A stretch of DNA of 16,705 nt. Origin: an uncultured Mycoplasmatota bacterium (GTDB taxonomy: Bacteria; Bacillota_I; Bacilli_A; RF39; UBA660). A program made the translations under genes and the position numbers. Position 1 is the first letter of the stretch. Each line of letters begins with the position of its first letter. Shown one piece after another: positions 11,943 to 16,705 of this stretch. The stretch is from the NCBI GenBank assembly GCA_900543675.1, contig UQRY01000032.1, positions 1 through 16,705 of the forward strand, in the 5' to 3' direction. The notes under the pieces were generated by a model. The model searched no databases. It was not told the origin of the DNA and saw nothing but the letters and a program-made list of their open reading frames with translations.

Positions 11943-14735
11943 ATGGATAATAATATGGATTTTGGTTTTTCTTCTAATCCGGATAATGGTAATAAAGAGC
12001 GGCAGAATCGCTTTATTTTTTCTGATGATTATTATGATTCTATTGCTTCTTCTGAATCAGAAGCACCAAGTAAACCTGTTGATGCTCCGGTTCAATTTAC
12101 TGGTACTGGGCCTTCATTAATGGAAATTGCCTCTAATGGGCAACAGAAATCTCCTTTATCAGGAACATCGTCTACTACTGTTTCGACACCGTCGCCTGTT
12201 TATAATGCTAATAATTTTACAACAAACAATCCAAATGTTTCTCAAGCGAGTAGTTTTGAGCAAGTGGTTCATAATGACTATAATCCATCGAATGGGGATA
12301 ATCAAAATGTATTTGATTTTTTTGGTCATAATGCGCATACTGATTTAAAAGAGAAACAACCTCTTGAAGATGCTAATTTTGATTCTGTGGCCGTTGCTCA
12401 GGAAGATCGTACTAAAAAATCTTTTTTCAATACTTTGGAAGATAAACTTACGAAAAGGAGAAAAAATTCTACGCCTAGTTTAGAAGTGGTTCATGTTGGG
12501 GATCTTTCTCCTGTTCATCAAGAGGAAGAAGAAAATAATTTACCTAAAGAAGATTTACTTTCTTCTCCAGCATCATCTCAAGTTCAGCCGGATATTCAAT
12601 TTCAACAAAATTTTCCTGCTCAACAGAATTTTCCTACTCAAATGGATACTCAACCTCAACCTCAATTTTCAACTCCTCCTGAGAGTCAACCATTAAATTC
12701 ACCAGAATTTCAGTCACAACCAATTTCTGTTACTACAACAGGTGTTTCTACTCCAGAATTTAATACTGCTGTTTCTGGATTAGAACAAGAATATAATTTG
12801 AATGATAGTAGTAGTTTTGCTGATACAATTATTCCTGATGAAAAAATAGAAGTTCCAAAAACAGATACTGTATCTTCTTCGTCTTTTCCGCCACTAACTT
12901 TTAAGCAGGATCAGGAAGAAGAAAAGGCTCCTATGGACTTTCTACTAAAAAAAGAAGATATTCCTACTGTAGAAAAAAATGTACAATATGATCAAAAAAA
13001 TGCTAATATTTTGGATTTTTCTTCTTTTCGTAATGCAGATACGCCAGCACAGTTTATTACGAATCAAGAGCCTAACATACGAGTAGAAGCAGATAAAAAT
13101 TCATTTCAACAATTAGTGGTTCCTGATTTTATGTCTGGTACGGTAAAAACCGATGATTTAAATATCGCAACAGGCGTTAATGAGGAATTAGAAAAAGAAT
13201 TAATGCGTCAAAAACAAGAAGAGGAAGAAGAAAAAAAGAAAATCCTAGCTGCACAACAAGGGTATGATTTATTCAAAAAGGACGAACCAAAAACTGAGTT
13301 GATTTATAAAGCTGGTGGAAAGAGTATCATTCGTGAGAAAAGAGAAAAGCCTAAAAATGTTTTTTCTCCGACTTCGATTTCTGTTCCAGAACCTACAGAA
13401 TCCATTCCTGTTTCTTCTGTAGAGGAAGTTCATGAAGAACTTCAAAATACTGGACAAGTAGAAATGACTACGGATAGTAATATGAATGCTACAGATATTT
13501 CTTCTTCTCAACCGGCTATTGTTGATATTGATCAGCAATTAAAAAAGGCTGAGACTCCACCATCTGAAGTAAAAAGTATTCAAGATTTAATCGAACAAAT
13601 TGTTGGTGTTCCTGATCTAGATTCAGTGGTAGTTCCTATTGATCCAAAGGCCAATCCTGGTGTAAATTTTAGAATGGAACCGATTAAAGAAGAAAAAGAA
13701 GTAGAAGAAGAAGCACCAACCAATGTTTATGATGAAGAAAAAGATAATTTTGATTATGATCAAAGTTTTACTAATGTAAAAGTACATATTTCTGAATTGT
13801 TACCGAAATTGAAAGAAAAGGCTACTCAAGAAGGAAAAATAAGTATTCTTGCTCGTTATGGTGAAGATTTTTGTGCGAGAGAATATATTACTAATCCGGC
13901 AATTGGTAGAGCAGAAGAAATTAAACAATTAATTTTAATTTTGTTGACACCTGAAAAGTCTGGTATATTAGTCGGTAAACCTGGTATTGGTAAAACAAGT
14001 ATTGTCGAAGGGTTAGCATATCAATTACAAAGAGATAATGTCCCTGATGCTTTGAAAGGATACTGTATTGTTAGTGTAAAAACACCTTCTTTACTTGGTA
14101 CATTACCAACCGGTGAGACAAGATTACAAACCTTGGTGGATGAACTTAAGGGCTTGGAAAAGATTATTCTCTTTATTGACGAGATTCATATGTTGATTGG
14201 TTCTACTAATGAATCGGCTATGGATTTTGCCAATATGTTTAAGGAAAGTTTAGGGCGTGGTAGTATTAAAGTTATTGGGGCTACGACGACAGAAGAATAT
14301 GAGCGTTATATTTTACGAGATAAAGCTTTCGTTAGACGTTTTCAAAAAGTAGAGGTGGCCGAACCAGATCGTGAGATGACGATTAAAATTTTAATGGGAA
14401 CTTTACCTAAGATAGAAAAGACTACAGGAGCTAAATTAAAATATACGCAGTTTATTCAAAGTGAAATTATGGCTTTTATTGTGGATATTACTTCTGAATA
14501 CAAACGAATTTATGGTATTGGATCAAGGTATCCAGATATTTGTTTGACATTACTTGCTCAAGCGTTTTCTCAAGCTGTTTTTGCTAATCGAAAAGAAGTT
14601 ACCATTATTGATGTTAGAAAAGCAATCGAAAATTCAAAAAATATTTATCCAGATGTGATTAAGAAAGAATTGGTACGCTTTGATCAGAAGTTTAAGGATA
14701 TTATTCGAGAAGAAGAAGGACCAACAAATAATTAA
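11943..14735 (+). CDS. Long disordered protein with a single Clp-D1-like AAA+ module
   Basis: 930 residues. Residues 1 to about 600 are low-complexity and probably disordered: Ser/Asn/Asp-rich at the start, Gln/Pro-rich at about 210-260 (QQNFPAQQNFPTQ), then Glu/Lys-rich including a QEEEEEKKK stretch. Residues 604-930 resemble the first ATPase domain of ClpA/ClpB/ClpC: LARYGEDF, NPAIGRAEEIKQLI, Walker A GKPGIGKT (678-685), VEGLAYQLQRDNVPDALKG, Walker B ILFIDEIH (742-749), sensor 1 GATTTEEY (779-786), and FVRRF (796-800) carrying the arginine finger. There is no second ATPase domain, no Clp N-domain and no ClpP-docking loop. Where Clp proteins have the substrate-gripping KYRGEFEER pore loop, this has GTLPTGETRLQ (719-729). 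ATP-driven remodelling of a partner is more likely than threading. Function unknown. GGGAGG is six bases before the ATG. Confidence 0.85.
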   Translation: MDNNMDFGFSSNPDNGNKERQNRFIFSDDYYDSIASSESEAPSKPVDAPVQFTGTGPSLMEIASNGQQKSPLSGTSSTTVSTPSPVYNANNFTTNNPNVSQASSFEQVVHNDYNPSNGDNQNVFDFFGHNAHTDLKEKQPLEDANFDSVAVAQEDRTKKSFFNTLEDKLTKRRKNSTPSLEVVHVGDLSPVHQEEEENNLPKEDLLSSPASSQVQPDIQFQQNFPAQQNFPTQMDTQPQPQFSTPPESQPLNSPEFQSQPISVTTTGVSTPEFNTAVSGLEQEYNLNDSSSFADTIIPDEKIEVPKTDTVSSSSFPPLTFKQDQEEEKAPMDFLLKKEDIPTVEKNVQYDQKNANILDFSSFRNADTPAQFITNQEPNIRVEADKNSFQQLVVPDFMSGTVKTDDLNIATGVNEELEKELMRQKQEEEEEKKKILAAQQGYDLFKKDEPKTELIYKAGGKSIIREKREKPKNVFSPTSISVPEPTESIPVSSVEEVHEELQNTGQVEMTTDSNMNATDISSSQPAIVDIDQQLKKAETPPSEVKSIQDLIEQIVGVPDLDSVVVPIDPKANPGVNFRMEPIKEEKEVEEEAPTNVYDEEKDNFDYDQSFTNVKVHISELLPKLKEKATQEGKISILARYGEDFCAREYITNPAIGRAEEIKQLILILLTPEKSGILVGKPGIGKTSIVEGLAYQLQRDNVPDALKGYCIVSVKTPSLLGTLPTGETRLQTLVDELKGLEKIILFIDEIHMLIGSTNESAMDFANMFKESLGRGSIKVIGATTTEEYERYILRDKAFVRRFQKVEVAEPDREMTIKILMGTLPKIEKTTGAKLKYTQFIQSEIMAFIVDITSEYKRIYGIGSRYPDICLTLLAQAFSQAVFANRKEVTIIDVRKAIENSKNIYPDVIKKELVRFDQKFKDIIREEEGPTNN

Positions 14736-15072
14736 ATTAGTGATTAATTAATATTGTTTATAAAAATCAGTGTTTGATTATTGTTTATTTGGTTATGATT
14801 TCTTTTTTAGAAATATTGATTTTTTAGCTATCTATTTTTAAAATTATAAATTTTTAGAAGAATACTACTAGAAAGAATAAGAGACTTGAGAAAGTTGCTG
14901 ATAGTAGTATTCTTTTTTATGGTGTAAGAAAAAATTTTTAGTTGGTGATGGAAAATGTTTAATTAAAAATCTTAACTTTTTCTTTTTATTTTTCTAAATA
15001 AGTGCTGATACGGGGTATTATTTTTAATGTTACATAATAAGAATTTAATTTTTGTAAAAGCACTATGTAAAG
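14736..15072. other. AT-rich intergenic region after the AAA+ gene
   Basis: Beyond the terminator at 14858-14918, no gene is seen on either strand. A 6-bp inverted repeat (AGTGCT 15001-15006, AGCACT 15059-15064) with a 52-nt gap is probably chance. The segment is mostly T-rich. Confidence 0.5.
14858..14918 (+). terminator. Long-stem terminator with a structured loop
   Basis: AAGAATACTACTA (14858-14870) pairs perfectly over 13 bp with TAGTAGTATTCTT (14902-14914), followed by a T-run to 14918. The 31-nt loop contains a second small hairpin, ACTT-GAGA-AAGT. It lies 123 nt after the stop of the AAA+ gene. Confidence 0.8.
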
Positions 15073-15100
15073 AAAAAGACTGCTTTTTTAGCAATCTTTT
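15073..15100 (-). terminator. Terminator of the small sporulation-type gene
   Basis: On the minus strand AAAAGATTGCT pairs with AGCAGTCTTTT (one T-G wobble) around a short A-rich loop, followed by T (complement of 15074-15100, tail at 15073). It lies 22 nt after the stop codon at 15122. Confidence 0.7.
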
Positions 15101-15121
15101 CAAAGAATAGAAATTTTTTCC

Positions 15122-15277
15122 TTAACAGCAGTTATTTCTTCCACGGTCAAAACCTGAACCACAAAATAAGAAGAAAATAACAAATACGATTATAATAATC
15201 CATAACCAATTATTGCCGCCATCATTATATCCATATCCAGGATAACCATAACTTGGGCATCCACAACCATACATCAT
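15122..15277 (-). CDS. YjcZ-like small sporulation/coat protein
   Basis: 51 residues. The N-terminal half is Gly/Tyr/Cys-rich (MMYGCGCPSYGYPGYGYNDG), followed by a single hydrophobic span (WLWIIIIVFVIFFLFCG, residues 24-40) and a short tail ending RGRNNCC. This layout, a glycine/tyrosine head plus a C-terminal membrane helix, is that of the very small YjcZ-type sporulation proteins of Bacilli; the extra cysteines are unusual and could form disulphide cross-links. Ribosome binding site AAAGGAG is 11 nt before the first of two ATGs (the second is at 15274). It sits back to back with the cotJ operon, which supports a spore-coat role. No confident sporulation sigma-factor promoter could be assigned. 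Confidence 0.75.
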   Translation of the reverse strand: MMYGCGCPSYGYPGYGYNDGGNNWLWIIIIVFVIFFLFCGSGFDRGRNNCC

Positions 15278-15429
15278 ACTTTTTTACACTCCTTTCACTA
15301 TATTATATTAACTAACGCAAAAAAAGAGTGGTATGAACACCCATTTTTAAAAAATAAATTCATAACTAATAACTAGCGCCCAGACTCTTCCCCACATTTA
15401 TCATACATTAAACTAGAGGAGAGATTTTA

Positions 15430-15879
15430 ATGAATAATAATTTTAGTTTTGATCAATATGATCGTCCACAAATGGATATCTTTAATCAAACCTTTTTAAA
15501 CCCTAATCCTACACCCACCCTTAATCAACCACTAAAAGAACCTTATGAAGGATTTATTCGAGGTAATTTATTTGACCATCTTTATCGACAATATCAAAAC
15601 TACAGGCCCACTAAATTAGTACCGAATAATGAACAGGCAGAACTTTTACTAAATGTTGATCAATTATCATTTGCGGCTCATGAAATTAACTTATATTTAG
15701 ATGTTTATCCTAATGATACACAGATGATAGCGTTATTTAATCATTATCAACAAATGGCTAATGAAGCGACAAAAGCCTATGAAAAAAAATATGGGCCGTT
15801 AACCGTTAACGCCTTATCTAATCGAGATCAATTTAGTTGGGAAGCTTATGCTTGGCCTTGGGAAATGGAGGAAAGTTAA
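15430..15879 (+). CDS. cotJB: Spore coat protein with CotJA-like and CotJB parts
   Basis: 149 residues. Residues 37-60 carry the CotJA signature (EPYEGFIRGNLFDHLYRQYQNYRP, given here as GFIRGNLF and LYRQY within it). Residues 65-145 carry the CotJB pattern: AELLLNVDQLSFAAHEINLYLDVYPND, ALFNHYQQM, AYEKKYGPL, and the terminal WEAYAWPWE. In Bacillus subtilis cotJA and cotJB are separate genes, so this looks like a fusion or a CotJB with a CotJA-derived N-terminus. The first 35 residues are Asn/Pro-rich linker. The protein acts in the polypeptide composition of the spore coat with CotJC. GAGGAGAG (15416-15423) is six bases before the ATG. A CATACATT sequence (15402-15409) resembles a sigma-E -10 box, but no matching -35 is seen. 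Confidence 0.85.
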   Translation: MNNNFSFDQYDRPQMDIFNQTFLNPNPTPTLNQPLKEPYEGFIRGNLFDHLYRQYQNYRPTKLVPNNEQAELLLNVDQLSFAAHEINLYLDVYPNDTQMIALFNHYQQMANEATKAYEKKYGPLTVNALSNRDQFSWEAYAWPWEMEES

Positions 15880-15880
15880 T

Positions 15881-16447
15881 ATGTGGAAATATGAAAAAAG
15901 ATTACAATATCCAATTTCTATTAAGAAAAAAGACTTACGGATGGCAAAATACTTAGTTACACAATATGGAGGCTCTAATGGAGAAATGGCTGCCGCCTTA
16001 CGTTACTTAAACCAACGATATACTATGCCAGATAATCGAGGAAAAGCCCTTCTTACCGATATTGCCACTGAAGAACTTGCTCACATTGAAATGATATCTA
16101 CCATGGTATATCAATTAATGAAAAATGCAACAATCGATGAATTAGAAAAAGCGGGGTTGGCTAGTCACTATGCTGAACATAATCGTTCATTGTATCCTAC
16201 TGACGCTAATGGAGTACCTTTTACCATTAGCTATGTAGCTACTACTGGTGATTATTTAGCTGATCTATCTGAGGATATGGCTGCAGAACAAAAAGCACGC
16301 GCAGTATATGAAAACTTAATCGACTTGACTGAAGATCCTGATGTCATCGGTCCACTACTATGGTTAAGACAAAGAGAAATTATCCATTTCCAACGATTTA
16401 AAGAACTATATGATCACTATAGCCAAACAAAAATAGAACCAAGATAA
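15881..16447 (+). CDS. cotJC: Spore coat protein CotJC, manganese-catalase family
   Basis: 188 residues, the usual size. It is a ferritin-like four-helix bundle with the dimanganese ligands in place: E35 (GGSNGEMAAALRY), E65 and H68 (IATEELAHIEM), E136 (EDMAAEQKAR) and H169 (REIIHFQRF). The family localises to the inner spore coat, and its members decompose or are homologous to enzymes that decompose hydrogen peroxide; activity of this one is inferred from the ligands. The ATG at 15881 comes one base after the stop of the CotJA/B gene, with GGAGGAAAG (15867-15875) inside that gene, so translation is coupled. A longer frame to 15848 lacks a ribosome binding site. Confidence 0.95.
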   Translation: MWKYEKRLQYPISIKKKDLRMAKYLVTQYGGSNGEMAAALRYLNQRYTMPDNRGKALLTDIATEELAHIEMISTMVYQLMKNATIDELEKAGLASHYAEHNRSLYPTDANGVPFTISYVATTGDYLADLSEDMAAEQKARAVYENLIDLTEDPDVIGPLLWLRQREIIHFQRFKELYDHYSQTKIEPR

Positions 16448-16478
16448 AAGAAAAGCTGATTTCTATAAATAAAAGTCC

Positions 16479-16508
16479 AGAAATACCTAGCACGTATTTC
16501 TTTTCTTT
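16479..16508 (+). terminator. Terminator of the cotJ operon
   Basis: AGAAATAC (16479-16486) pairs perfectly with GTATTTCT (16494-16501) around CTAGCAC, followed by TTTCTTT. The remaining 16509-16705 is AT-rich and I see no credible gene in it. Confidence 0.7.
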
Positions 16509-16705
16509 AAGGATAAAGCTTATGGACAAAAATGAGCTTGTTGAAAAAAGTTGCTTTTAAATACTTTTGTTTTAAAAAGATAAATTCTAATTTTGTAGCA
16601 TATAGCTATCAGAGGAAAATATTGTTATATGTTATCTTTCTTTTATATAGTAAAGTGGAAAATTAATCTATTTCTAAATTTTTTTAGTTTTTTTTCACTA
16701 TTTTC

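Noticed and set aside
12127..12696. Overlapping open frames inside the AAA+ gene
   Set aside because: Shadow frames in the low-complexity region, rich in Leu/Ile/Phe from T-rich reading, with no start signals.
15402..15409. CATACATT as a sigma-E -10 box for the cotJ operon
   Set aside because: Good match to the -10 word, but no ATA-type -35 at the required distance and the start would fall on the ribosome binding site.
16643..16705. Minus-strand frame open from the right edge (20 codons, Lys-rich, then TAA)
   Set aside because: Could be the end of a gene lying outside the window, but 20 codons in AT-rich DNA are not evidence.
1..16705. CRISPR array, tRNA, rRNA or insertion sequence
   Set aside because: I looked for regularly spaced repeats, cloverleaf-like segments, and transposase genes with terminal inverted repeats, and saw none.

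Overview
The window is AT-rich DNA of a low-GC, Gram-positive, endospore-forming bacterium (class Bacilli or close; exact taxon not readable from the sequence). The evidence is a Mn-catalase-like CotJC with a CotJA/CotJB-like partner, a YjcZ-like small coat protein, strong AGGAGG ribosome binding sites, short stem plus T-run terminators and RarA of the MgsA type. The genetic code is standard: Trp is TGG throughout. None of the 18 genes called here ends in TGA (11 TAA, 7 TAG).

Left part (1-3240) looks accessory and defence-like. It holds the 3' end of an unknown gene, three perfect 12-bp near-palindromic repeats, and a DUF1016/YhcG-type PD-(D/E)XK nuclease. Next comes a small downstream gene whose well-placed start codon is one frame away from its long open frame, with an in-frame U UUU UUA heptamer between the two. 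The nuclease and this gene are bracketed by two near-identical GGAGCC-GAAA-GGCTCC terminators. A second, small PD-(D/E)XK-like protein with its own promoter and terminator follows.

Middle part (3574-7640): a GATC-type Dam methyltransferase, the AAA+ protein RarA and a DUF3592 membrane protein run in one direction and end at a strong terminator. A bacterial SUFU-domain gene follows, with its own promoter and two inverted repeats in its control region.

Regulated membrane cluster (7666-9988): a TetR-family repressor is divergent from a two-gene operon encoding an 11-residue-repeat amphipathic protein and a four-helix membrane protein. The two promoters overlap at their -10 boxes and a TTAAACAA-N7-TTGTTTAA inverted repeat lies on them. 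A polytopic membrane protein follows beyond a terminator, and a bidirectional terminator separates it from a convergent MerR-family gene.

Right part (9965-16508): the MerR protein resembles AdhR-type aldehyde sensors and faces a textbook 19-bp-spacer MerR promoter that points at a DUF2974 (Mbeg1-like) alpha/beta hydrolase gene. Then come a 930-residue protein with about 600 disordered residues before a single Clp-D1-like AAA+ module that lacks the usual KYRG pore loop, a 51-codon minus-strand sporulation-type gene, and a two-gene cotJ operon in which CotJA-like and CotJB-like parts are on one polypeptide.

Most novel candidates: the possible frameshift-expressed gene 3' of the DUF1016 nuclease, the Clp-like ATPase without a pore loop, the TetR-controlled 11-mer-repeat/4-TM pair, and the MerR promoter facing a hydrolase.
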